Below, piece by piece: positions 9,046 to 18,253 of a stretch of 48,472 bases of DNA (position 1 is the first letter of the stretch; each line of letters starts with the position of its first letter). The notes under the pieces were generated by a model. It had not been told where the DNA came from, ran no database searches, and was given only the letters and a program-made list of their open reading frames with translations. The translations under genes were made by a program, and so were the position numbers. This stretch comes from Actinomycetota bacterium (GTDB lineage Bacteria; Actinomycetota; Actinomycetes; Streptosporangiales; Streptosporangiaceae): positions 1 through 48,472 of the forward strand of contig DAHVAR010000159.1 of NCBI GenBank assembly GCA_027314515.1. Direction: 5' to 3'.

Positions 9046-10446
9046 GTGGGTACCGTAGCAGCCGGCGACGTAATCGGTTCCGCCGGCCAGCCGGCCGGCA
9101 GCTCTGCCCTGCCGAGCGCGGCAGGCGGCGCCCGCACCGCTGACCGGCCCGGCACGGCATCCGTCCCGGACTCGGATGGTACGCCGCTACGGATCTGCCT
9201 GCTCTCCTACCGCAGCAAGCCGCACTGCGGCGGGCAGGGCATCTTCCTGCGCCACCTGTCCCGTGAGCTCGCCGCGCTGGGTCATCATGTCGAGGTTTAC
9301 TCCGGTCAGCCGTATCCCGAGCTCGAGCCCGGCCCGGAGCTGATCGAACTGCCGAGCCTCGACTTGTACCGCGACGAGGATCCGTTCCGCACTCCGCACC
9401 TGCGCGAGTACCGGGACTGGATCGACGTGCTCGAGGTCGCGGGCATGTGGACGGCGTATTTTCCTGAGCCGCTGACCTTCAGCCTCCGCGCGCTCCGGGC
9501 ACTGCGCGCACGATCAGGCGACTTCGACATCGTGCACGACAACCAGGTACTCGCCTACGGCAATCTCGGCATCACCCGGCTCGGCTTGCCGCTGGTGACC
9601 AGCATCCATCACCCGATCAGCGTGGATCGCCGGATCGAGCTGGCGGCAGCCCGTGGCCTGAGGAAGATCCCGAAGTGGCGGTGGTACTCCTTCGTCGGGA
9701 TGCAGGGCCGCGTCGCCAGGCGGATCGGCACGATCATGACAGGTTCGCAGTCGTCCAAGGCTGACATCCTGCGCGACTTCAAGGTCAGGCCGGAGGTCGT
9801 CAAGGTCATCCCGCTCGGTGTGGATACCCGGCTGTTTCACCCTAGGCCGGGACCGCGCGTTCCCGGCCGGATCATCGCCGTTGCCAGCGCGGACTCCCCC
9901 GTCAAAGGTGTCGCTACGCTGCTGCGCGCGTTCGCGAAGCTGAGCACGGACCGGGACGTGTCGCTGGTCCTGGTGAGCAAGCTGGTACCGGATGGCCCGA
10001 CGCAGCGGCTGCTGGGCGAGCTCTCGCTGGACGGCAAGGTCCAGTTCGTCAGCGGCATCAGCGACTCCGGACTTGCCGAACTGGTCGCCAGCGCGGAGAT
10101 CGCGGTGGTGCCGTCGCTGTACGAGGGATTCTCGTTGCCGGCTGTCGAGCACATGGCGTCCGGCACGCCGCTAGTGGCCAGTCGCACCGGCGCGCTGCCA
10201 GAGGTTACCGGCGACGCGGCGCTCCTGGTCACCCCAGGCGACGCCGAGGAACTCTGCACGGCGCTGCGGCGGTTGCATGACTCCCCGGCCGAGCGCGAGC
10301 GGCTGTCGGCGGCGGCGCTGGCCAGGGTCGCGGAGCGATTCGCATGGCAGGCCGTCGCGCGGGCGACCGTCGCTGAGTACCGGCAGGCGATCGCCGCCCG
10401 CCGGGCAGGCCCGGCACGCGCCGCGGCCGGGGACCTGCCATGCTGA
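9046..10446 (+). CDS. Glycosyltransferase, GT4 family (GT-B fold)
   Basis: A 466-residue retaining glycosyltransferase of the group-1 type. After a disordered Ala/Gly/Ser-rich lead of about 45 residues come the acceptor-domain motif SKPHCGGQGIFLRHLSRELA and LPLVTSIHHPISVDRR. The donor-domain motifs VVKVIPLGVDTRLF, ADSPVKGVATLLRAFAKL and the nucleotide-sugar-binding VPSLYEGFSLPAVEHMASG (E-x7-E) follow. Start chosen at GTG 9046, with AGGAGG 11 bp ahead; a GTG at 9019 in the same frame is possible. Its last codons overlap the methyltransferase start (ATG at 10440), so the two are coupled. The divergent neighbour makes GDP-4-keto-6-deoxymannose, so a GDP-deoxyhexose donor is plausible but inferred. 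Confidence 0.9.
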   Translation: MGTVAAGDVIGSAGQPAGSSALPSAAGGARTADRPGTASVPDSDGTPLRICLLSYRSKPHCGGQGIFLRHLSRELAALGHHVEVYSGQPYPELEPGPELIELPSLDLYRDEDPFRTPHLREYRDWIDVLEVAGMWTAYFPEPLTFSLRALRALRARSGDFDIVHDNQVLAYGNLGITRLGLPLVTSIHHPISVDRRIELAAARGLRKIPKWRWYSFVGMQGRVARRIGTIMTGSQSSKADILRDFKVRPEVVKVIPLGVDTRLFHPRPGPRVPGRIIAVASADSPVKGVATLLRAFAKLSTDRDVSLVLVSKLVPDGPTQRLLGELSLDGKVQFVSGISDSGLAELVASAEIAVVPSLYEGFSLPAVEHMASGTPLVASRTGALPEVTGDAALLVTPGDAEELCTALRRLHDSPAERERLSAAALARVAERFAWQAVARATVAEYRQAIAARRAGPARAAAGDLPC

Positions 10447-11190
10447 CCGTCGACTTCCGGCTACTGCCGATCCAGCCGGGAACCAGGCTGCTGGACCTCG
10501 GCTGCGGCGCAGGGCGGCATGCTTTCGAAGCCGCGCGGCGCGGCGCGCAGGTAGTGGCGCTCGACACCGATCACAGCGAACTGCAGCGAGTGCGCGCGGT
10601 CGCCGCGGCGATGGCGGAAGCAGCGGAGATACAGCCGCCGGCCAGCGTCACCTGCGCGCTTGGCGACGCCACCAGGATGCCGTTCCCCGATGGCAGCTTC
10701 GACCTGGTGATAGCCGCTGAAGTGCTGGAGCACATTCCCGCCGACCAGCGCGCCATGAACGAGATCAGCCGCGTACTGCGACCCGGCGGTATCGCTGCCG
10801 TCACGGTGCCCGCCTGGCTGCCCGAACGGGTCTGCTGGGCGCTATCGGACGAATACCACAACGTTCCGGGCGGACACGTGCGCATCTTCACCCGCCGCGA
10901 ACTGGAGGCCAAGCTGCGGCGAGCCGGCCTGGTTGTCGGCGGCCACCACCATGCGCATGCACTGCACTCGCCGTACTGGTGGCTCAAGTGCGCGGTCGGC
11001 GTGCACGACGATGACCACCCGCTCGCCAGCGCTTACCACAAGCTGCTGGTATGGGACATCATGCGCCGTCCGGCCGTTACCCGGCTGGCTGACCGCGCGC
11101 TGAACCCGCTCATCGGCAAGAGCCTGGTGGTATACGCCACCAAGCCGGTCACGGCCGCACGGCAGCCGGGTCCGGTGGCGGAGAAGGTGC

Positions 11191-11204
<14 letters not shown>
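10440..11204 (+). CDS. Class I SAM-dependent methyltransferase (Methyltransf_11 type)
   Basis: A 254-residue cytosolic methyltransferase. Motif I is LLDLGCGAGRHAFEAARRG at about residues 18-36, an acidic residue after motif II is in VVALDTDHSEL, and motifs IV-V are FPDGSFDLVIAAEVLEHI and ISRVLRPGGIAAVTVP. The C-terminal third (HALHSPYWWLKCAVGVHDDD) is not part of the core fold and may bind the substrate. The start ATG overlaps the glycosyltransferase stop by 7 bp and the stop overlaps the next gene by 14 bp, so all three genes are one tightly coupled unit. The methyl acceptor is unknown; a glycosylated product of the neighbouring enzyme is the natural guess. Confidence 0.88.
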
Positions 11205-13173
<1,969 letters not shown>

Positions 13174-13229
13174 CTACGGTCGGCCGGTGCGGCAGGGCGA
13201 GCCGCGAAGCCACGGAAGGGAGCCGGCAG

Positions 13230-13421
13230 ATGAAGGTGGAAGCTGATTGGGACGCTTGCGAAGCGAATGCGGTCTGCGCTGGCCTGGTACCTGAGGTCTT
13301 CGCAGTCGATGATGACGACAACCTGAACATCCTGGTCGAGGAGATCCCGGCCAGCCTGCTCGACGGCGTGCGGCACGCCGTGAGGTCCTGCCCGAAGGCC
13401 GCACTGCGACTTACCGAATAG
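13230..13421 (+). CDS. Small [3Fe-4S]-type ferredoxin
   Basis: A 63-residue acidic ferredoxin with three cysteines, C10, C16 and C54 followed by Pro (CEANAVC, then SCP). This is the pattern of the one-cluster ferredoxins that feed electrons to actinobacterial cytochrome P450s. The fold signature VEADWDACEANAVCAGLVPEVFxVDDD is typical. Start ATG at 13230 follows a GGAAGGGAG ribosome site. No P450 or reductase gene lies nearby, so its partner is elsewhere. It is divergent from the methyltransferase by about 70 bp. Confidence 0.9.
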   Translation: MKVEADWDACEANAVCAGLVPEVFAVDDDDNLNILVEEIPASLLDGVRHAVRSCPKAALRLTE

Positions 13422-13455
13422 GTACACTCGCCGCAGGCACGGACAGGGGGATGAC

Positions 13456-14865
13456 GTGAGGTGGATCCGGCGGCGAGCCGGCCAGCAGCGCGCGGCCGAG
13501 CAGGAGTCGCGTCCGCCGGCCCGCCTGCTGGCGGTGGCAGTGGTTGCCGTCGTCGCGGTCGGGGCGGCGACTCTCGCCGCCGTTGAGGCGGTGGCGAGCG
13601 GCAGGCACAATTCCGTGCGCCATTACGCGCTCAGTCCGATTCGGATCAGCCCGGGCGTGCACGACGGCAGCACCTCACCGTCCGCTCCGGCCGGCGGGCT
13701 CACCCCCGCACAGCTCAGGGTTGCCTACAACGTGACGCCGTTGTACAAGGCGGGTATCGACGGCTCGAAGCAGACCATCGTCATCGTGGACTCGTTCGGG
13801 TCCCCCACGATCGCCGCCGACCTGGCTCACTTCGACAGCTACTTCCGCCTGCCTGCGCCGCCGTCATTCCGGGTCATCCAGCCGGCCGGCAAGGTTCCCC
13901 CGTACCACGCCAGCAACAGCAACCGGGCCGGCTGGGCAGCCGAGACCACCCTGGACGTGGAGTGGGCCCATGCGATGGCACCCGGCGCCAGCATCGTCCT
14001 GGTCGAGACGCCAACATCAGAGAACGAGGGAACGACCGGCTTCCCGCAGATCGTGACTGCCGAGAAGTACGTGCTCAGGCACAAGCTCGGCCAGGTGATC
14101 AGCCAGAGCTTCGCGGCTACCGAGCAGACGTTCTCCCCGAGAGCAGGCTATGCGGCCATCCGCAACCTGCGTGGCGCCTACCAGCTCGCCAGCAGAGATC
14201 ATGTGACGGTTCTCGCCGCGACCGGCGACGAGGGCGCGACGAGCTACAAGTACAACATGGTGGACGAGTACACCTCCCCGGCGGTCTCGTGGCCGGCCAC
14301 CGACCCGCTGGTCACCGCCGTCGGCGGCACCCAGGTCAATTTGCGGGCAGACGGGCAGCTCAAGTCACCTGACGTAGCGTGGAGCGACAGCGGCGGCGGC
14401 AGGTCGATCGTCTTCGGCCGGCCGTGGTACCAGCAGGCTGTTCGCGGCGTGGTTGGCCGCCACAGGGGCGTTCCCGATATCTCGATGGACGCGTCGTGCA
14501 GCAGCCAGGTGGATATCTACGGCAGCTTTTTCGCCGGCGGCAACGGCCACTGGACCACGATCTGCGGAACGAGCCTGGCCACCCCGCTGTTCGCCGGGAT
14601 CGTGGCGCTGGCGTACCAGTACGCCAGCCAGCACGGCGGGCACCCGCTCGGGCTGATCAACCCGGCGATTTACCAGATCGAAGCCAGGCACGAGCCTGGC
14701 GTGGTCGATATCACCAGCGGCAACAACAGCCAGACCTTCAGCCAGAACGGCAAGCGGTACACGGTCGTCGGTTTCAGCGCGCGCCGTGGCTACGACCTGG
14801 TGACCGGCGTCGGCACCGTCGATGCCGCGTACTTCGTGCCGGAACTCGCCAGGCTGGCCGGCTGA
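13456..14865 (+). CDS. Secreted S53 (sedolisin/kumamolisin-like) serine-carboxyl peptidase
   Basis: A 469-residue exported protease. A basic N-terminus and a hydrophobic segment at about residues 22-46 form a signal peptide or membrane anchor. The catalytic triad is readable: E163 and D167 in AAETTLDVEWAHAMAPGA (E-x3-D spacing of sedolisins) and S373 in CGTSLATPLFAG. D258 in AATGDEGA is the expected oxyanion aspartate. A calcium-site-like GYDLVTGVGTVDA ends the domain. Unlike most family members there is no room for the roughly 180-residue propeptide: the peptidase domain begins near residue 75. GTG start with AGGGGG upstream. Convergent with the GntR gene, with 1 bp between stops. Confidence 0.88.
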   Translation: MRWIRRRAGQQRAAEQESRPPARLLAVAVVAVVAVGAATLAAVEAVASGRHNSVRHYALSPIRISPGVHDGSTSPSAPAGGLTPAQLRVAYNVTPLYKAGIDGSKQTIVIVDSFGSPTIAADLAHFDSYFRLPAPPSFRVIQPAGKVPPYHASNSNRAGWAAETTLDVEWAHAMAPGASIVLVETPTSENEGTTGFPQIVTAEKYVLRHKLGQVISQSFAATEQTFSPRAGYAAIRNLRGAYQLASRDHVTVLAATGDEGATSYKYNMVDEYTSPAVSWPATDPLVTAVGGTQVNLRADGQLKSPDVAWSDSGGGRSIVFGRPWYQQAVRGVVGRHRGVPDISMDASCSSQVDIYGSFFAGGNGHWTTICGTSLATPLFAGIVALAYQYASQHGGHPLGLINPAIYQIEARHEPGVVDITSGNNSQTFSQNGKRYTVVGFSARRGYDLVTGVGTVDAAYFVPELARLAG

Positions 14866-14866
14866 C

Positions 14867-15658
14867 TCAGGACTGCGGGCCGGCCAGCCCAGCGGCGTGC
14901 CGGTATCGCTCCGGGATGCTGCCCTCGACGTGCAGCAACCTGACCCGGTCAGCCCGGTAGATGTAGCGGGTCAGCCGGATCGGCCGGTCGGTGGTGTACG
15001 ACGTCCGGTTCACCACGATTACCGGGATGCCGCTGACCAGCTTGAAGAAGTCAAACTCGCGGGCGTTCGGCATGCGCGCGCCGATCTCGTCGACGAAACC
15101 CTGCTGCGGGTATCCGATGTCGGTCAGCAGGCCCACGCTGCCTGACTCGATCTCCCCGGCCTGCTCCAGCGCCGTGCCCTTGGCCAGGTCACTCGGATAG
15201 TAGGAGTGAATCAGCTGCCAGGGCACATCGCCAATGAAGTACTGCGAGCGCCGCACGACCACTGAGTCGCCGGGAGACATGTCAAGCTTCTCAGCGACGC
15301 TGGGGCTCGCTGATCCTGTCTCCACGATCAGCCGTACCATCTCCGACTCATCCGTGGCCGGGCTGACGACCGGCATCGACAGGGACGCGTGCTGCTCGCG
15401 CGGTGGCTCGTGGATCCTGGACAGCAGTGCGGTGAACGGCTTGGTCGGCTCCACGACGAACGTGCCGAGACCCTGCCGGCTGACGACCAGGCCCTGATTG
15501 ATCAGCAGCGCGATCGCCAGCCGGACGGTGTTCCGTGATGCGTCGTACCCGGCGGCCAGGTCAGGCTCGCTCGGCAGCCGCTCGCCCGGCTCAAGGGCGC
15601 CGCTGGCAATCTGGGTGCGCAACCGGTCAGCGATCTGCTGGTACTTGGGATGCGCCAA
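14867..15658 (-). CDS. GntR-family (HutC subfamily, UTRA domain) transcriptional regulator
   Basis: A 263-residue DNA-binding regulator. The winged helix covers about residues 3-72 (IADRLRTQIASGALEPGERL, PSEPDLAAGYDASRNTVR, GLGTFVV) and a UTRA ligand-binding domain about 90-255 (SVVVRRSQYFIGDVPWQL, VGLLTDIGYPQQGFVDEIGA, PVIVVNRTSY). The TTG at 15658 is preferred because GAGGAG stands 7 bp before it and the protein then begins MAHPKYQQIAD, as is usual. A GTG at 15673 in the same frame is the alternative. HutC-subfamily membership is structural and does not show that it controls the hut genes 8 kb away. Ligand unknown. Confidence 0.88.
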   Translation of the reverse strand: MAHPKYQQIADRLRTQIASGALEPGERLPSEPDLAAGYDASRNTVRLAIALLINQGLVVSRQGLGTFVVEPTKPFTALLSRIHEPPREQHASLSMPVVSPATDESEMVRLIVETGSASPSVAEKLDMSPGDSVVVRRSQYFIGDVPWQLIHSYYPSDLAKGTALEQAGEIESGSVGLLTDIGYPQQGFVDEIGARMPNAREFDFFKLVSGIPVIVVNRTSYTTDRPIRLTRYIYRADRVRLLHVEGSIPERYRHAAGLAGPQS

Positions 15659-15722
15659 TCTCACTCTCCTCACCGGGCTGACTACGAAAAAGAATTACCC
15701 ATCCAGATGGTTTGAAACGCTG

Positions 15723-15759
15723 GACTCATTGGTATGAGTCAGATGTCTAGAACTAGTAG
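15723..15759. promoter_or_regulatory. Palindromes upstream of the GntR gene, candidate autoregulatory operator
   Basis: GACTCAT and ATGAGTC (15723-15740, 4-bp spacer) form a perfect inverted repeat. TGTCTAGAAC, close to the GTCTAGAC half-site pairs bound by HutC-type GntR proteins, follows at once. The position, 65-100 bp ahead of the regulator start, suits autoregulation. Inferred from symmetry only. Confidence 0.4.
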
Positions 15760-15867
15760 CGAGGATACCGGCACTGGCCGGCCGGCGGGCCACGACCCGC
15801 CGCGGCACACCGGCAAAGGCCGGGAAGGGCACATGGACGCATCGAGCGGCCAGCACGAGGAGGGCAA

Positions 15868-16176
15868 ATGATCGTCCTGTTAGTCGCGGCGGCAGTTGTC
15901 GTGGCGGCACCATTCGGCGCGGCAGTGCTGGTAACTATCGCCAGCCACCACGAGGACGCCGCGCGGACACTCGCCGGGCGCCCGCCCGGCCGGCTTGCCG
16001 CCATCGCGCGCCGGCTGGTCTGCATGCGCATCGGCGGCATCACTTACCCGCGGCGACAGGCTCGCGGATACCCGCCAGCGGCCGGGCGGACGGCCGGTCG
16101 CTACCCGTCGGAGCCGTCAGAGCCGCCGCCAGGCGACGGGACGCTCGGCCCAGCCCGCATCCTCACACTGCGGTAA
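15868..16176 (+). CDS. Small single-pass membrane protein, unknown function
   Basis: A 102-residue product with one N-terminal hydrophobic segment (about residues 2-25, LLVAAAVVVAAPFGAAVLVT). A basic middle (RLAAIARRLVCMRIGG) and a Pro/Gly/Ser-rich tail follow. I do not recognise a family. Support for it being real is the near-perfect ribosome site (AGGAGGG about 3-9 bp before the ATG) and the transmembrane start, typical of short actinobacterial membrane proteins. It is divergent from the GntR gene. Alternative: a non-coding leader. Confidence 0.5.
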   Translation: MIVLLVAAAVVVAAPFGAAVLVTIASHHEDAARTLAGRPPGRLAAIARRLVCMRIGGITYPRRQARGYPPAAGRTAGRYPSEPSEPPPGDGTLGPARILTLR

Positions 16177-16326
16177 CGGCGATTCACCAGTTGCGGACGG
16201 CTCGCGTTAAGTCGCGCCAGGCGGCGTTTGCAGGGGCGGCGCCGCCCGGATGCCGCTCAGATGCCGGACGCACCCTGACGCCGTCCGCGCAGACGCGCGC
16301 GGACCGCTCAGATTAGGCTGCCAGGC

Positions 16327-17157
16327 ATGCGAGTCGCACTGGGTCAGCTCCCGATCAGCTCAGCACCCGAGGTCAACCTCGATCGCGTGCGCGCGGCTGC
16401 GGCCGCCGCCGCGAGCCAGGGCGCCGAACTCATCGTCTTCCCGGAAGGCACGCAGGCACGGTTCTCCGCGGACCTCGCAGCGGTGGCCGAGCCGCTCAGC
16501 GGCCCGTTCTGCAGCGGTCTCGCGCAGACGGCAGCGTCTGCCCGCCTGGCGGTCGTGGCCAGCGTGTTCGAGCCGGCGCCCGACGGCCGCGTCTATAACA
16601 CCACCGTGGCCTACCGGGCCGACGGCAGCCGGGCAGCTGTCTATCGCAAGATCCACCTGTTCGACGCGCTCGGGTTCTTTGAGTCAAAAACCGTCGCGCC
16701 GGGCGATGAGGTCGTCATCGCCAGCCTGGCAGGGCTCCGCGTCGGCTTCATGACCTGCTACGACGTCAGGTTCCCCGAGCTAGCGCGGGCCCTGGCGGCA
16801 GGCGGCGCGGACTTGCTGGTCCTGCCCTCCGCGTGGGCTGCGGGCACTTTCAAGGAAGAGCACTGGCTCACCTTGATCCGGGCCCGCGCCATCGAGAACA
16901 CGATCTGGGTAGCCGCCGCCGGGCAGGTGCCCGACCCGGCAGAGCGACCGACCACGGCGCCCACCGGAATCGGCCGCAGCCTGCTGGTCGACCCGATGGG
17001 GGTTGTCCGCGTTGATCTCGGGCCAGCTGAGGGCCTCGGCATCGGCGACGTGGATACCGAGCACACCGCGCGCGTCCGGGCGGCGCTGCCGTCGCTGGCC
17101 AACCGCCGCACCGACATCTGGCAGGCTGGCCCCACAGCCACCGCGCCCGCGAGCTGA
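16327..17157 (+). CDS. Carbon-nitrogen hydrolase (nitrilase superfamily, Nit1/deaminated-glutathione-amidase-like)
   Basis: A 276-residue amidase with the Glu-Lys-Cys triad: E40 in VFPEGTQ, K108 in YRKIHLFDALGF and C144 in MTCYDVRFPELARALA. A later conserved segment is RARAIENTIWVAAAGQ. The KIHLFD...ES pattern places it near the Nit1 branch, whose members hydrolyse deaminated glutathione or related omega-amides. As an actinobacterium is expected to use mycothiol, the true substrate may be a different omega-amide. Stands alone on the plus strand and converges on the DedA gene. Confidence 0.85.
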   Translation: MRVALGQLPISSAPEVNLDRVRAAAAAAASQGAELIVFPEGTQARFSADLAAVAEPLSGPFCSGLAQTAASARLAVVASVFEPAPDGRVYNTTVAYRADGSRAAVYRKIHLFDALGFFESKTVAPGDEVVIASLAGLRVGFMTCYDVRFPELARALAAGGADLLVLPSAWAAGTFKEEHWLTLIRARAIENTIWVAAAGQVPDPAERPTTAPTGIGRSLLVDPMGVVRVDLGPAEGLGIGDVDTEHTARVRAALPSLANRRTDIWQAGPTATAPAS

Positions 17158-17159
17158 CC

Positions 17160-17236
17160 GGGCGAGATCCCGGCTGTCCGGCCGCAGTTCGCCGGGGCGG
17201 GCGCAGAGCCCGGAAGCCAGTGATCTCCCGCCCGGC
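17160..17236. terminator. Candidate imperfect hairpin between nitrilase and dedA genes
   Basis: GGGCGAGATC just after the nitrilase stop can pair with GATCTCCCGCCC near 17222-17233 (two-base bulge), enclosing a GC-rich region able to fold further. It lies between convergent genes. Weaker than the other terminators in the window. Confidence 0.3.
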
Positions 17237-17240
17237 CGAG

Positions 17241-17846
17241 CTAGGCCCGAGTCCGGTGGCGGCGGATCAGCCAGACTGCCGCAGCCACGACGACAGCCGC
17301 GGCGATCACGATGGCCAGGCCGGTGCCGACGCGGCGCTCGACCACCGCATAAGCTGAGCCAGCCAGGTACCCGAGCAGGCAGTAGCCGACGGCCCACGGC
17401 AGGCCGCCGAGCACGTTGTAGACGGCAAAGGTCCTGAGCCTGACGCCAGCGGCACCTGCGGCGGCGGGCATGACCGCGCGCGCGACCGCGATGAACCTGC
17501 CCAGGAAGACCGCCGAGCCGCCGCGCCTGCTGAGCACAGCGCGGGTGCGGTCAACGCGGCCGCGGACCCTGTCCAGCGCCTTAGCCGCGAACAGCCGGTC
17601 ACCCATCCGGCTGCCGATGTAATAGCCGACGAACGGCCCGGCAATGTCAGCGATCACGACGATGACGATCAGGGCCGGCAGGGACACGTGACCGCGGCTG
17701 GCGAGAAACCCGCCGGTAATCACCGCTATCTCGCCCGGCAGCACGAAACCGACGAAGAGCGCCGTTTCCCCGAACACCAGCCCGGCGATCACCAGGTAGG
17801 CGACCAAGCCGTGCAGGCTAGCCAGGCTCCCCGCAAGTGAGCTCAC
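17241..17846 (-). CDS. DedA/VTT-domain membrane protein
   Basis: A 201-residue polytopic membrane protein of the DedA family, linked to undecaprenyl-phosphate or phospholipid flipping and membrane homeostasis. Family motifs are ETALFVGFVLPGEIAVITGG at about residues 27-46, GPFVGYYIGSRMGD, and the conserved Arg segment FLGRFIAVARAVMPAAAGAAG followed by FAVYNVLGGLPWAVGYCLLGYLAG. A C-terminal membrane span ends in a basic tail. Start is GTG at 17846. Specific lipid substrate cannot be told. Confidence 0.9.
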   Translation of the reverse strand: MSSLAGSLASLHGLVAYLVIAGLVFGETALFVGFVLPGEIAVITGGFLASRGHVSLPALIVIVVIADIAGPFVGYYIGSRMGDRLFAAKALDRVRGRVDRTRAVLSRRGGSAVFLGRFIAVARAVMPAAAGAAGVRLRTFAVYNVLGGLPWAVGYCLLGYLAGSAYAVVERRVGTGLAIVIAAAVVVAAAVWLIRRHRTRA

Positions 17847-18253
17847 GCAGAGCGTCCTTCCCTGTGCGGCGACTGGCCGTGCGTTCGCGGCGAGCCCGCG
17901 GAGGCAGGCATCCGTCTGTTCCCGACGCTAGTCAGGTCCGACTCGTTGTACTATCTACCTAAGAAGTATGATTTGCCTTTGCCCTGTATCGTCCGTACCG
18001 CCCTCACAACCATGGGTGAGCGCAACTGAATTGTCCCGAAGGAGCCCTTCGCCAACTGGCTGGCACCGCACGGCCGGGACCAGATCGGGGGCTAGGCTGG
18101 GCCGGTCAGGCCCCGAGATCAGCTTCGCTGATTCCGGCTGTCAGAGTACGGGCTGAGTCAGATATGGACTTAGCGCCGTAACGGGCCAGTTGTGCCTGAC
18201 GGGTAGCCTTGTTATGCGCGCAATCAAAGCTAAGCAAGCTCCGGAAGAGGGCG
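17847..18253. other. Divergent intergenic region upstream of kgd
   Basis: About 400 bp between dedA and kgd without a convincing gene. It is less GC-rich around 17940-17990, holds a short perfect hairpin (CGAAGG-AGC-CCTTCG at 18037-18051), and near 18190-18215 a weak promoter-like pair (TTGTGC, 17 bp, TATGCG) in front of kgd. Confidence 0.5.

Noticed and set aside
14867-15658. HutC-family regulator as controller of the hut operon
   Set aside because: The name refers to a subfamily fold; the gene is 8 kb away and I see no matching operator (GTNTAGAC-type) in the hutU upstream region.
16327-17157. Nitrilase or cyanide hydratase function
   Set aside because: The KIHLFD and CYDVRFPE context points to amidases of the Nit1 branch rather than true nitrilases.
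18037-18051. Riboswitch upstream of kgd
   Set aside because: Only a 6-bp hairpin is visible; no known riboswitch core was recognised.
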